38,583 nucleotides of DNA, taken from Candidatus Scalindua sp. Its GTDB lineage: Bacteria; Planctomycetota; Brocadiia; Brocadiales; Scalinduaceae. Both the position numbers and the translations under genes were made by a program. The stretch covers positions 1 to 38,583 of the forward strand of contig JASMMK010000007.1 in NCBI GenBank assembly GCA_030748215.1, in the 5' to 3' direction. Shown in pieces: positions 8,178 to 16,334 of the stretch. The notes under the pieces were generated by a model. It ran no database searches. It worked only from the letters and a program-made list of their open reading frames with translations, and was not told the DNA's origin. Each line of letters opens with the position of its first letter. The first letter of the stretch is position 1.

Positions 8178-9572
8178 TCAGATATGGATCGCCTTGCCTT
8201 CAATCATATGAAAAACTTCGGAGAACACTTCTGAAATGGTTGGGTGCGGGAAGATGTTAGCGCTGACTTCCAGATTTGTCGCTTCCAGGTTCATGGCAAG
8301 GGACATACCACCTATCAATTCTCCAACTTCGTGGCCTATCAGATGTACTCCTAAAATCTCGCCGCTTGGTTTATCAGTAATGACTTTTATGAACCCTTCT
8401 TCTTCACCTATTGTCTGAGCTTTACCATTAGAAATGAATGGAAATCGGGCAACTTTAAGATCATAGTCTGCAAGCTCAGCTTCTTCCTGTGTCATGCCGA
8501 CACACGCGACCTGGGGATTCGTATAGGTCACTTTTGGGATGGTATTGTCGTTTATTGGCGGGTAATCCACTCCGGCAATATTATGTGCAACAAACAGGCC
8601 TTGTGCAGATGCGACATGGGCAAGCAGTGGTGGGCCGGTGATATCTCCAATAGCATAAATGCCTGACTGGCTTGTCTGCATGTTCTCATCTACATCTATG
8701 AACCTTCCATTAAATTCAAGGTTAAGGGTCTCCAGTCCTGAATCTTCCATTTCAGGCTTTCTGCCCATGGCAAGCAGAACTTTTTCACTTTGAAGTGTTT
8801 CCGTTTCTCCGTCATTTTTCTTAACCGTTGTCTCAACTGAGTTCTCTTTTATTTCAATGTGAGCAAGTTCGGTCTGAGTTAGAAATTTGATGCCTTTCTT
8901 TGAAAGAGATCGTTTCAATGCGCTTCCAACATCTTTGTCGCTTGTCGGGAGAATTTCGTCCATCACTTCAATTACGGTTACCTCGCATCCGAGAGCATTG
9001 TAAATGTAAGCGAATTCGATTCCTACTGAACCGCCTCCAATAATCAGGAGCGAGGATGGTATCTCTTTCATCTCAAGAATATCATCACTTGTTAATACGT
9101 TTTCTTTATCATGTGGTAGTCCTTTAAAGATTACAGGTGAAGAACCGGTGGCAATAATGATATTTTTTGCTGATACTTCCTCTTTGGTTTTGCTGCCGTC
9201 TTTGACCTGGACTTTACCGGGAGATACTATCTGGCCGGTACCTTTCAAAAGGTCAACATTGTTTTTCTTGAGTAAGTGTTCAACCCCTCCAAACAGCCTG
9301 TTTACAATTGACTGTTTCCGTTTGTGAAATTCACTGAAATCTGCAGTGACACCTTTCGTGGCAATACCGAACTCTTTGCTCTTTTTAAAGAGTTCGTATA
9401 CATGAGTTGATTGGATCAATGCCTTTGTGGGTATGCAACCTTTGTGCAGACAGGCGCCTCCGACTTTATCTCTTTCTATAAGCCCTACACTCAGACCCAG
9501 TTGTGCTCCCTTAATCGCAGCAACATAACCGCCGGTACCACCTCCAATAATTAACAAGTCATACGATTTCAT
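8178..9572 (-). CDS. lpdA: Dihydrolipoyl dehydrogenase (E3)
   Basis: A flavin disulfide reductase that reoxidises dihydrolipoamide with NAD+. The 464 residues match the family length. The FAD Rossmann motif is IIGGGTGGYVAA (8-19), the redox disulfide is CLHKGC (Cys41, Cys46) followed by IPTKAL, the NAD-binding motif is LIIGGGSVGIEFA in mid-protein, and the second FAD motif is IYAIGDITG. The dimer-interface base pair HPT...E (His443, Glu448) is intact, so the enzyme should be active. No E1, E2 or glycine-cleavage genes adjoin it; its neighbour upstream is formate dehydrogenase, 139 bp away on the same strand. No clear Shine-Dalgarno sequence. Confidence 0.94.
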   Translation of the reverse strand: MKSYDLLIIGGGTGGYVAAIKGAQLGLSVGLIERDKVGGACLHKGCIPTKALIQSTHVYELFKKSKEFGIATKGVTADFSEFHKRKQSIVNRLFGGVEHLLKKNNVDLLKGTGQIVSPGKVQVKDGSKTKEEVSAKNIIIATGSSPVIFKGLPHDKENVLTSDDILEMKEIPSSLLIIGGGSVGIEFAYIYNALGCEVTVIEVMDEILPTSDKDVGSALKRSLSKKGIKFLTQTELAHIEIKENSVETTVKKNDGETETLQSEKVLLAMGRKPEMEDSGLETLNLEFNGRFIDVDENMQTSQSGIYAIGDITGPPLLAHVASAQGLFVAHNIAGVDYPPINDNTIPKVTYTNPQVACVGMTQEEAELADYDLKVARFPFISNGKAQTIGEEEGFIKVITDKPSGEILGVHLIGHEVGELIGGMSLAMNLEATNLEVSANIFPHPTISEVFSEVFHMIEGKAIHI

Positions 9573-9711
9573 AAAGACTATTTACCAAACAAAAGTGGGC
9601 AAACTCTATTAATGTAAATAAAATCTCCCATTTGTTATATGTAAGAGGGAATGGGGGACTATTAGCACTAATATGTAACATCTATAAAGTGCTGAGAATT
9701 TTGTTTATGTA

Positions 9712-12420
9712 CTATTGAATTTTTTCTACTTTAGCCGCACAGACTTTGTATTCTGGCATTAGGTTTGAATTGCCGTTTGTACGCGAGGTACTGCAAGGGT
9801 CTTTTGTTAGTAGGTTTGCAGGAGCAGTTATGAAGTGGATTGGAATCCAGACCTGTTTTGGCATTACCCTGTTTGTGATATTAGCGGTGAGAGATATCTG
9901 GCCACGCTTCGTTGTTACCTTGACCATTTCTCCATCTTTTATTCCGGTATCCTTAGCATCGCTTTGTGATATTTCTACAAATGGGTAAGGCTGCTTTTGT
10001 GTGCTTCCCTTTGTCCTGTGAGTCATAGTACCACTATTAAAATGGTAAAGAGTACGTCCTGTGCTGAGAATAAATGGATAGTTTTTGTCTGGTTTCTCAG
10101 CAGTTACTTTATCTTCAGTTGAAGAGAATGTTGCCTTTCCATTAGGGAATTTCTTTTCGTAAAGAAATTTTGTACCGGGGTGATCTGCTTTTGGACACGG
10201 CCACTGTATTCCGCCGTTATCGAGCCTTTGATAATTGATTCCGGCAAAATTTGGAGAAACTTTCCTGATCTCTTCCCAGACTGCTTCCGGCGAACTGTAA
10301 TTCATCGGACGTCCCATGCAGGTGGAGAGTTCAGATATTATATTCCAGTCTGCTTTGGCTTCGCCAGGTGGTTCAACGGTTTTTCTTATTCTCTGTACGC
10401 GTCTTTCCAGGTTAGTAAATGTACCATCCTTCTCAGCAAAACAGGCTGCCGGCAGTACTACATCGGCATGCTGAGCCGTATTGGACATAAATATATCCTG
10501 TACTATCAGGAAATCCAGTTTGCTTAACGCCTTCTTTACTTTTGTAGTATCAGGTTCACTCATTATCGGGTCAGCGCCCATAACGTACATCGCTTTGACC
10601 TTACCCTTGGAAGCAGCGTTGAACATCTCCCTGATTTGCAATCCCTTGCTTTTAGACAATTTTGTTTTGTAAGCTTTCTCTAATTTTTTACGCACATTGA
10701 TATCTGAAACTGGTTGGGAATCTGTATAAAAATCAGGTAAAGCACCCATGTTGAAAGCACCTTGACCGTTGTTCTGGCCCATAAGCGGGTAAATCCCGGA
10801 ACACTCTTTGCCTATATTACCCGTCAGCAATGCAAGGTTAACGAGGCTCTTCACATTATCATTTCCAGACCTGTGTTGTGTTATGCCGTTTCCATATAGG
10901 ATTACAGCATTCTCAGCATTCGCGTAGATTCTGGCGGCTTCCTCAATTGCATCCTGAGAGACACCGGTTAGTGTTACAGCTTTTGAAATATCGTTTTTTG
11001 CAATAGCGGTATTTAGTGTTTTAAATTTCTCTATTCTTTTCTCTATAAACTTTTCATCGTGGAGTTTCTCCTTGATGATTACGCTGATTATGGCATTAAC
11101 GAGAGAAATATCTGTTCCGGGCTGAAGGTTTAAGAACGTCTGGGCTTTCTTCGCAAACCACACCTTACGTGTATCTGCAACAATTAATGTTTTGCCATTA
11201 CGGAGCGCATTTTTTATCTCAAGTCCTATTATGGGATGCGACTCTGTAACATTCGCACCGATCACAAATATAACATCTGCTCCTGAGATCTCCTGGATTG
11301 AGTTAGTTGTGGTACCTAAACCAAGGGTATCTTTCAGTGCATGTAAAGTTGGTGCGTGACACTCTGTTTCTGACTGGTCAATATTATTTGTCTTAATTAC
11401 TGTCCTGGCGAATTTCTGCATGAGATAGTTCTCTTCGTTCGTACATCGCCCTGAACTTATAAATGAGATTGAGTCTGCTCCGTGTTTTTTCTTTATACCT
11501 TTTAGATTTTCTGAAATAACAGCATATGCATCTTCCCAGCTCGCTTTCTCAAGATTCCCATTCCTTCTCACCATGGGAGAATCAAGCCTGTCCGGATGAT
11601 TTACAAAGTCATATGCGAATCGGCCCTTCATGCACAGGTTGCCGTTGTTTGGTGTAGATCCTGTTTCTGAGGTAATTTTATTGATCTCTTGAGGATTGGA
11701 ATGGATATCTATCTGACAGCCTATGCTACAGTAGCCGCATGTTGATCTGGTTTTAGTGGTCTGGTAAGAGCGTCCTTTGCCGCTTGGTTGTTTCTCGCGT
11801 ATTGCTCCCACAGGGCACGTGGATACACATTGGCCACACAAGACACAAGGGCCGTCCAACAGTGTCTCGCCGAAAGGTGTGGCAACCCACATTTGAAACC
11901 CTCTTCCTCCAAACGCAATTGCGTGTTCCTGAGTTACTTCTTCACATATTCTTACACAACGACCGCATCTTATGCACTTAGGGGTTTCTCTATAGATCAG
12001 CTCGTTCTCATCAGGGATAACCCCGCCTCTTTTCTCGTCACTCCTGAACCTGTCTCCCTTGATACCGGTAGCATATGCAACATCCTGAAGCTCACAGCAG
12101 CCAGTTGCCTCACAGGTCATACAGTCAAGAGGATGATCTGACAAAATGTATTCCAGGACACCTTTCCTTGTCTTGCGAATATCTTCAGTTTCTGTCCTTA
12201 CAACCATGCCGTCATTAACTTTTGATATGCATGACGGCATCAACTGCCTTGCTCCTTCTATTTCGACCAGGCATATTCTGCAACCACCATATGGTTCAAG
12301 ACGATTATCGTGACAAAGGGTTGGAATCCAGATGTCGTTTGCTCTTGCTACTTCCAGTACGGTCTTACCCTGCTCCGCTTCGTATGTTTTGTCATTAATA
12401 GTTAATTTAAGTTTATCCAT
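9712..12420 (-). CDS. fdhA: Formate dehydrogenase alpha subunit, NuoG-like N-terminus, Cys type
   Basis: A 902-residue molybdenum/tungsten bis-MGD oxidoreductase, most like cytosolic formate dehydrogenases that use NAD or ferredoxin. The N-terminus is a 2Fe-2S domain (Cys36, 47, 50, 64), then a NuoG-like His/Cys cluster (His96, Cys100, 103, 109) and two 4Fe-4S ferredoxin sets (Cys149-159 and Cys192-202). The catalytic domain begins with its own 4Fe-4S motif (Cys228, 231, 235, 263). The metal ligand is Cys354 in ETECHAPTL, where the selenoenzyme has Sec; the adjacent His355 is conserved. No NuoE/F-like partner or FdhD/FdhE gene lies in the window. It could instead be another member of this family, but the cluster set and CHAPT context favour formate. 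Confidence 0.88.
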   Translation of the reverse strand: MDKLKLTINDKTYEAEQGKTVLEVARANDIWIPTLCHDNRLEPYGGCRICLVEIEGARQLMPSCISKVNDGMVVRTETEDIRKTRKGVLEYILSDHPLDCMTCEATGCCELQDVAYATGIKGDRFRSDEKRGGVIPDENELIYRETPKCIRCGRCVRICEEVTQEHAIAFGGRGFQMWVATPFGETLLDGPCVLCGQCVSTCPVGAIREKQPSGKGRSYQTTKTRSTCGYCSIGCQIDIHSNPQEINKITSETGSTPNNGNLCMKGRFAYDFVNHPDRLDSPMVRRNGNLEKASWEDAYAVISENLKGIKKKHGADSISFISSGRCTNEENYLMQKFARTVIKTNNIDQSETECHAPTLHALKDTLGLGTTTNSIQEISGADVIFVIGANVTESHPIIGLEIKNALRNGKTLIVADTRKVWFAKKAQTFLNLQPGTDISLVNAIISVIIKEKLHDEKFIEKRIEKFKTLNTAIAKNDISKAVTLTGVSQDAIEEAARIYANAENAVILYGNGITQHRSGNDNVKSLVNLALLTGNIGKECSGIYPLMGQNNGQGAFNMGALPDFYTDSQPVSDINVRKKLEKAYKTKLSKSKGLQIREMFNAASKGKVKAMYVMGADPIMSEPDTTKVKKALSKLDFLIVQDIFMSNTAQHADVVLPAACFAEKDGTFTNLERRVQRIRKTVEPPGEAKADWNIISELSTCMGRPMNYSSPEAVWEEIRKVSPNFAGINYQRLDNGGIQWPCPKADHPGTKFLYEKKFPNGKATFSSTEDKVTAEKPDKNYPFILSTGRTLYHFNSGTMTHRTKGSTQKQPYPFVEISQSDAKDTGIKDGEMVKVTTKRGQISLTANITNRVMPKQVWIPIHFITAPANLLTKDPCSTSRTNGNSNLMPEYKVCAAKVEKIQ

Positions 12421-12713
12421 GTCAATAATTTATAGTATATATTCTGTTATTTGCGTAATATGTAATGAATCTGCGAAAAATGAGAGTTAATTTTACATAA
12501 ACAGGTAAAGAATGCAAACAAAACCTTTGAGAGGCTTAGTGATGTTATAGTATTTAATTGAAGGAATGTTATAAGGTAATTAGATATAAGGATATAAGAG
12601 TTTTGGCAGATTAATTTACTTGAAATTAAGGAACCAATCAGTAATATTTTAAGTTACATATACTATAACGTTTATAACAATTTGATTCCATTTCTATTAT
12701 AAAGGAGAGAACA
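12421..12713. promoter_or_regulatory. Divergent intergenic region (293 bp)
   Basis: AT-rich spacer between the minus-strand formate dehydrogenase and the plus-strand Cys-rich protein; both promoters should lie here. TATACT occurs on each strand (minus-strand copy within 15 bases of the fdhA start; plus-strand copy at 12659-12664), but no well-spaced -35 box could be paired with either. Promoter positions are therefore not called. Confidence 0.4.
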
Positions 12714-13085
12714 ATGACAATGACACGTATTGGTTTTTTTATGGGTGCTGTCGTTCTTGCGTTTGTGATGGCGACTGCTAATACAACAACATTTGCCAAC
12801 AGTTGCTGTGGTGCCAAGAAAGATGGTAAAGAGTGTAATATGGAAAACGCCGGGGATTGTACTATGAATGTTGCTGCCAGTGAAAGTTCTGGTGAAAAGT
12901 GTACGGTCTGCGGACAGGCTGCGGACAGCAAGGGGCAGCAGGTAGATACGAAACATGCAGGAGAAACAGTGCATTTGTGCTGTAAGGGTTGTTTAGATGC
13001 TTACAATCAAAACCCTGATAAATACTCTGAGACGAAAAAACGTAGAGATCCAATAAAGAAAAACGAACGTTCTTCAGCGTACTAG
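12714..13085 (+). CDS. Exported Cys-rich protein with YHS/TRASH-like metal-binding domain
   Basis: A 123-residue protein with an N-terminal signal peptide (hydrophobic to about residue 22, likely cleavage near TFANS) and nine cysteines. The C-terminal domain (about 61-105) reads CTVCGQ (Cys63, Cys66), then a short spacer, HLCCKGC (Cys89, 90, 93) and LDAYNQNPDKY. That is the CxxC...CCxxC and NPxKY layout of YHS/TRASH-type domains, linked in other proteins to copper and heavy-metal handling. A second Cys group (31, 32, 41, 49) precedes it. AAAGGAGAG lies about 5 bases before the ATG, a strong ribosome-binding site. A bidirectional terminator follows. Likely a periplasmic metal binder; the metal is not deducible. 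Confidence 0.75.
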   Translation: MTMTRIGFFMGAVVLAFVMATANTTTFANSCCGAKKDGKECNMENAGDCTMNVAASESSGEKCTVCGQAADSKGQQVDTKHAGETVHLCCKGCLDAYNQNPDKYSETKKRRDPIKKNERSSAY

Positions 13086-13115
13086 TAAGTAGTGTTGCGG
13101 TTTTAAAAAGTATTA

Positions 13116-13162
13116 TAAAAAAGGCGTTCCTGTGTTAGTAATATGCAGGAACGCCTTTTTTA
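13116..13162. terminator. Bidirectional rho-independent terminator
   Basis: AAAAAAGGCGTTCCTG (13117-13132) pairs perfectly with CAGGAACGCCTTTTTT (13146-13161) around a 13-base loop. The A-run and T-run make it work in both directions, serving the plus-strand gene ending at 13085 and the minus-strand gene ending at 13188. Confidence 0.93.
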
Positions 13163-13187
13163 TTTGATGTAATTCTGGAGGTGGATC

Positions 13188-13940
13188 CTAAACATCAATA
13201 GTCATCAGGTCTTCAGCTAGCACAATCTCTCCACTGAATTCCTCACTACACTCTCCTAATATATCGTAATCATCACAGCTCGGGTAGAAGTGTGTCAGTA
13301 CGAGCTTCTTACAGTTCGATTCTCTTGCTATCCGTCCTGCCAGTGTTGAATTAAGATGACCTTCCACCTTAATGTGTTTAGGGTATGAGCACTCCAGTAA
13401 TAGTATGTCTACGTCACGTGCCAATTCAACAATGCTTTCGCAGTAATCCGTATCTCCGGAGTATACTATGTTCTTTCCATCTTTTGATTCTACCCGATAC
13501 GCGAGGCTGCTCTCATGATGGTTGATCAGGCTTGAGGTAAGCTTAAAATTATCAAAGTTCAGATCTCCTCCGGATAATTCATTGATAGTAAGTTCATATC
13601 CCCTGGGGTCGATAACATGGTTAAATACTTTAGCCAGGTTTCTGTAAAACTCCTTCATGCCTGCAGGACCGATTACTGTAAGATCTTTACTTTTGTAATT
13701 ACTGGGTATCCTCAGTGCGAATAGAAGCGAGATAAGGTCTGTAACATGGTCAGGATGGAGGTGCGTATAAATCGCATAATCAACCTCTTTGAAACTTGAC
13801 GACGCTTCCGCAATCTTACGCATGGTTCCGGAACCGCCGTCAAGCAGCAATGTCTTATCCCCAATTTTTATAAGATAGCCGGATGAGCCTCTTCTTGCAG
13901 TGACAATAGCAGTTCCTGAACCGAGAATAGTAAGTTTCAT
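13188..13940 (-). CDS. MBL-fold metallohydrolase, RNase Z-like
   Basis: A 250-residue cytosolic metallo-beta-lactamase-fold hydrolase. The start is placed at 13940 (MKLTILGSGT), where the canonical first strand of the fold begins; the frame stays open to 14054 but that stretch runs through a hairpin repeat and is not protein-like. The metal motif is THLHPDH (His60, His62, Asp64, His65), followed by SLINHHESSLAY, YSGDTDYC and ECSYPKHIKVEGHLN, then LTHFYP. This order of motifs is that of RNase Z/ElaC-like and related phosphodiesterases. It is somewhat short and lacks a clear exosite arm, so tRNA 3' processing is only one possibility. No Shine-Dalgarno sequence is visible. Confidence 0.8.
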   Translation of the reverse strand: MKLTILGSGTAIVTARRGSSGYLIKIGDKTLLLDGGSGTMRKIAEASSSFKEVDYAIYTHLHPDHVTDLISLLFALRIPSNYKSKDLTVIGPAGMKEFYRNLAKVFNHVIDPRGYELTINELSGGDLNFDNFKLTSSLINHHESSLAYRVESKDGKNIVYSGDTDYCESIVELARDVDILLLECSYPKHIKVEGHLNSTLAGRIARESNCKKLVLTHFYPSCDDYDILGECSEEFSGEIVLAEDLMTIDV

Positions 13941-13965
13941 AATAATTAATTGAATACGAATATAC

Positions 13966-14022
13966 TGGTTCAATCTACAAGATTGAACCAAAACGTTTAG
14001 GTTCAGGCTATAAGCCTGAACC
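13966..14022. repeat. Two tandem hairpins with shared GGTTCA/TGAACC arms
   Basis: TGGTTCAATC (13966-13975) and GATTGAACCA (13981-13990) enclose TACAA. GGTTCAGGC (14000-14008) and GCCTGAACC (14014-14022) enclose TATAA. Both stems are perfect, share the outer six pairs and differ only in the inner 3 pairs. They lie just upstream of the start of the MBL-fold gene, so they would be in its 5' leader or promoter region. Confidence 0.8.
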
Positions 14023-14213
14023 AGCGTTATATAAATACAGATTATGATTATCATACTACCATAATACTTTCATCATGAAACACACAAAACATATAAAAAG
14101 ATTATCGTGTCTTTTCGTGAAATTGGTGTAATTCGTGTCTGGCTTTTTCTTGAATTTCTACCCACCCACATTAAACCTTAGAAAATATATATTATTTCTG
14201 ATACCATTTCATC

Positions 14214-15359
14214 ATGTATTCCAGTGATTTAGAGAAAGAGATTGTGGATTTGATAAATGTCAAAGGCAAGATAACATTTGCCGATTTTATGGAATTGGCT
14301 CTCTATCATCCTGAACATGGTTATTATGCTTCCGGTAAGGAGAAGATTGGAAAGAGAGGTGACTATTACACAAGCTCAGATGTTCATTCAGTATTTGGTG
14401 AGCTTGTTGCCCGGCAGCTGGAACAGATGTGGCGTCTTCTGGGAAGTGGCAGGTTCTCTGTAGTAGAGATAGGTGCGGGTAAAGGATGGCTATGTCATGA
14501 TATACTTAATTATATAAAAAATGAATATCAGGAATTCTATGAGAAAATTGAATACAAGATAGTTGAGATAAGCAGGGACTTGATTAAGAGGCAATCTGAC
14601 ACCTTAAAAGGGTTTGAAGAAAAAGTGTCATGGGAATCTTTTTCTGAAGGCAAATTATCCTTTAATCCGATCGAAGGGTGCTTTTTATCAAATGAGTTTG
14701 TAGATTCGCTTCCTGTGCATCAGGTGATAGTAGAGGATAATTGTTTAAAAGAAATTTATGTAGCAACAACGGACGGTGTGTTAAGTGAGAAGATAGATGG
14801 GCTATCAAATCCTGAATTGGAAAACTATTTTAAAGAGTTGAATATAAATCTAAGAGATGGGCAGAGGGCGGAGATAAACCTGAAGGCTCTTGATTGGGTC
14901 AAAAATATCTCTCTTTGCTTGAATAGAGGCTTTGTTATAACCATAGACTATGGTCATCTGGCGGAAGATCTCTATTCTGAAGAGAGGCATAGAGGGACGT
15001 TGATCTGTTATTACGAGCACACGACAAGTGAGAACCCGTATGGAAGAGTTGGCAATCAGGATATAACATCACATGTAAATTTCAGCAGTATAATGGAAGA
15101 AGGGATCCGGTCTGGATTAAGCACAACCGGTTTTGTCAGGCAATCAACCTTTCTAATAGCGCTTGGTATTCTCAATAAAATGAATGATGTGAAGGGCGAT
15201 ATTAGTAAACTCCTGACAATGAAGAACCTCTTCCTGCCGGGAGGAATGGGTGATATGTTTAAGGTTTTAATACAGCATAAGGGAATTGATAATCCGGAAT
15301 TAATTGGTTTAAGAAGCATGTCAGAGCCTGGGCTTGCGAAGGAGATTGAAGGGTATTGA
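14214..15359 (+). CDS. MidA/NDUFAF7-family SAM-dependent methyltransferase
   Basis: A 381-residue class I methyltransferase of the DUF185/COG1565 family; the mitochondrial member NDUFAF7 methylates an arginine of a complex I subunit. The N-terminus has the family signature FADFMELALYHPEHGYY (about 22-38) and GKRGDYYTSSDVHSVFGE. The SAM-binding motif is VVEIGAGKGWL, and FLSNEFVDSLPVH matches the family's NE-x-DA-x-P-V block. The C-terminal portion contains ITIDYGHLAEDLY and GTLICYYEH. The bacterial target is unknown; no complex I genes lie in the window. It stands alone between a divergent MBL-fold gene and the lipoprotein at 15507. No strong ribosome-binding site is seen before the ATG. Confidence 0.88.
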   Translation: MYSSDLEKEIVDLINVKGKITFADFMELALYHPEHGYYASGKEKIGKRGDYYTSSDVHSVFGELVARQLEQMWRLLGSGRFSVVEIGAGKGWLCHDILNYIKNEYQEFYEKIEYKIVEISRDLIKRQSDTLKGFEEKVSWESFSEGKLSFNPIEGCFLSNEFVDSLPVHQVIVEDNCLKEIYVATTDGVLSEKIDGLSNPELENYFKELNINLRDGQRAEINLKALDWVKNISLCLNRGFVITIDYGHLAEDLYSEERHRGTLICYYEHTTSENPYGRVGNQDITSHVNFSSIMEEGIRSGLSTTGFVRQSTFLIALGILNKMNDVKGDISKLLTMKNLFLPGGMGDMFKVLIQHKGIDNPELIGLRSMSEPGLAKEIEGY

Positions 15360-15506
15360 TTTGGGATTTATGATTGTAGATTTACGATTGAATATTGTAG
15401 AATGCAAGTCGAAGGATCGCTAGTAAGCCAATGAGTTATTTTGTTGGGCGCTCTTTGCTTCACCCAACCTACTCTTTATATTTAGATTAAAACAGGGAGA
15501 CTTGAC

Positions 15507-16208
15507 ATGAAGAAAATTATTGTATCACTGTTTGCCTTATCTTTTTTCTTATTTGTCGGATGTGGTGAGGAGCATGCAAATGGTGATAAGGAGAGGCATG
15601 AAGTACCGATTGTGTACAAAGGTGAAGCTAAAATATGGAATTTTGATAATGATAAACAGGGTGAAATAGCGGAAGGTTTCTCAAATCAAGTGACAGGTAA
15701 AGATGGACCGGGAAAATGGGAAGTAATCAAAGATGATACTGCTCCAAGTATCCCCAACGTCATTGCCCAGACATCTCTGGAGCATTTCGGTTATCATTTC
15801 GGTATGGCAGTTAATGAAAATGTAACCTACGATGATTTTGAGTTAATAGTTAAATTCAAGGGTGTTGAGGGGAAGGAAGACCAGGGTGGTGGTCCGGTTT
15901 GGCGTTACCAGGACAATAATAATTACTATATTGCGAGGGCCAACCCTCTTGAGAATAATTTTAGGGTTTACAAGGTTGTTGACGGCAGACGCATTCAGAT
16001 GGATTCTGCCCGCTTGAAAGTGACCAGTGGCGAGTGGCATACGATTAAGATCCTGGCCAGAAAGAATATAATGCAGTGCTTTTATGATGGACAACTTTAT
16101 TTAGAAGTAAAAGATGATACTTTCCAGAAAGCAGGAAAAGTCGGCCTCTGGACAAAAGCTGATGCTGTGACCTATTTTGACGATCTTGAAGTCAGGCCAA
16201 TAGAGTAG
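15507..16208 (+). CDS. Lipoprotein with concanavalin-like / DUF1080-type domain
   Basis: A 233-residue lipoprotein: signal MKKIIVSLFALSFFLFVGC with the lipobox Cys at 19. The mature part is beta-rich, with a lamin-G/concanavalin-like pattern (WNFDNDKQGE, DDFELIVKFKG, GGPVWRYQDNNNYYIARA, VTSGEWHTIKILARKN, FYDGQLYLEVKDDTFQKAGKVGLWTKADAVTYFDDLEV; parts of one domain). Such domains bind or cleave glycans (the 3-keto-disaccharide hydrolase DUF1080 group is one example), but no catalytic residues can be assigned. GGGAG lies 8 bases before the ATG. It is the first gene of the plus-strand transporter island, 126 bp before the binding protein. Substrate unknown. Confidence 0.75.
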   Translation: MKKIIVSLFALSFFLFVGCGEEHANGDKERHEVPIVYKGEAKIWNFDNDKQGEIAEGFSNQVTGKDGPGKWEVIKDDTAPSIPNVIAQTSLEHFGYHFGMAVNENVTYDDFELIVKFKGVEGKEDQGGGPVWRYQDNNNYYIARANPLENNFRVYKVVDGRRIQMDSARLKVTSGEWHTIKILARKNIMQCFYDGQLYLEVKDDTFQKAGKVGLWTKADAVTYFDDLEVRPIE

Positions 16209-16227
16209 AAGAATCGTAGATTTGATA

Positions 16228-16305
16228 ATAGTTCGGAGTGAAGAGTTCGTAGTTCTGGGTTGTCAAATTTTATTCTCTTCTTCGTTGCTCCGAACTCCGA
16301 ACTAT
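16228..16305. repeat. 12-bp perfect inverted repeat between lipoprotein and binding-protein genes
   Basis: ATAGTTCGGAGT (16228-16239) pairs exactly with ACTCCGAACTAT (16294-16305) across 54 bases. Each arm also contains further GAAC/GTTC variants, so the stretch looks like a decayed dispersed repeat. It lies just before the ribosome-binding site of the next gene. Confidence 0.65.
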
Positions 16306-16334
16306 ATAACTGGATTGAAACAGGAGGTCATGAT

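Noticed and set aside
11350-11365. Selenocysteine in formate dehydrogenase
   Set aside because: The position is a Cys codon (TGC) in ETECHAPT; there is no in-frame TGA.
11721-12141. ORFs overlapping the formate dehydrogenase N-terminus in other frames
   Set aside because: They are shadows of the cysteine-rich coding frame, with no independent start signals.
13941-14054. N-terminal extension of the MBL-fold protein from the upstream ATG
   Set aside because: The stretch encodes the tandem hairpins and is not protein-like; the fold begins at MKLTILGSG (13940).
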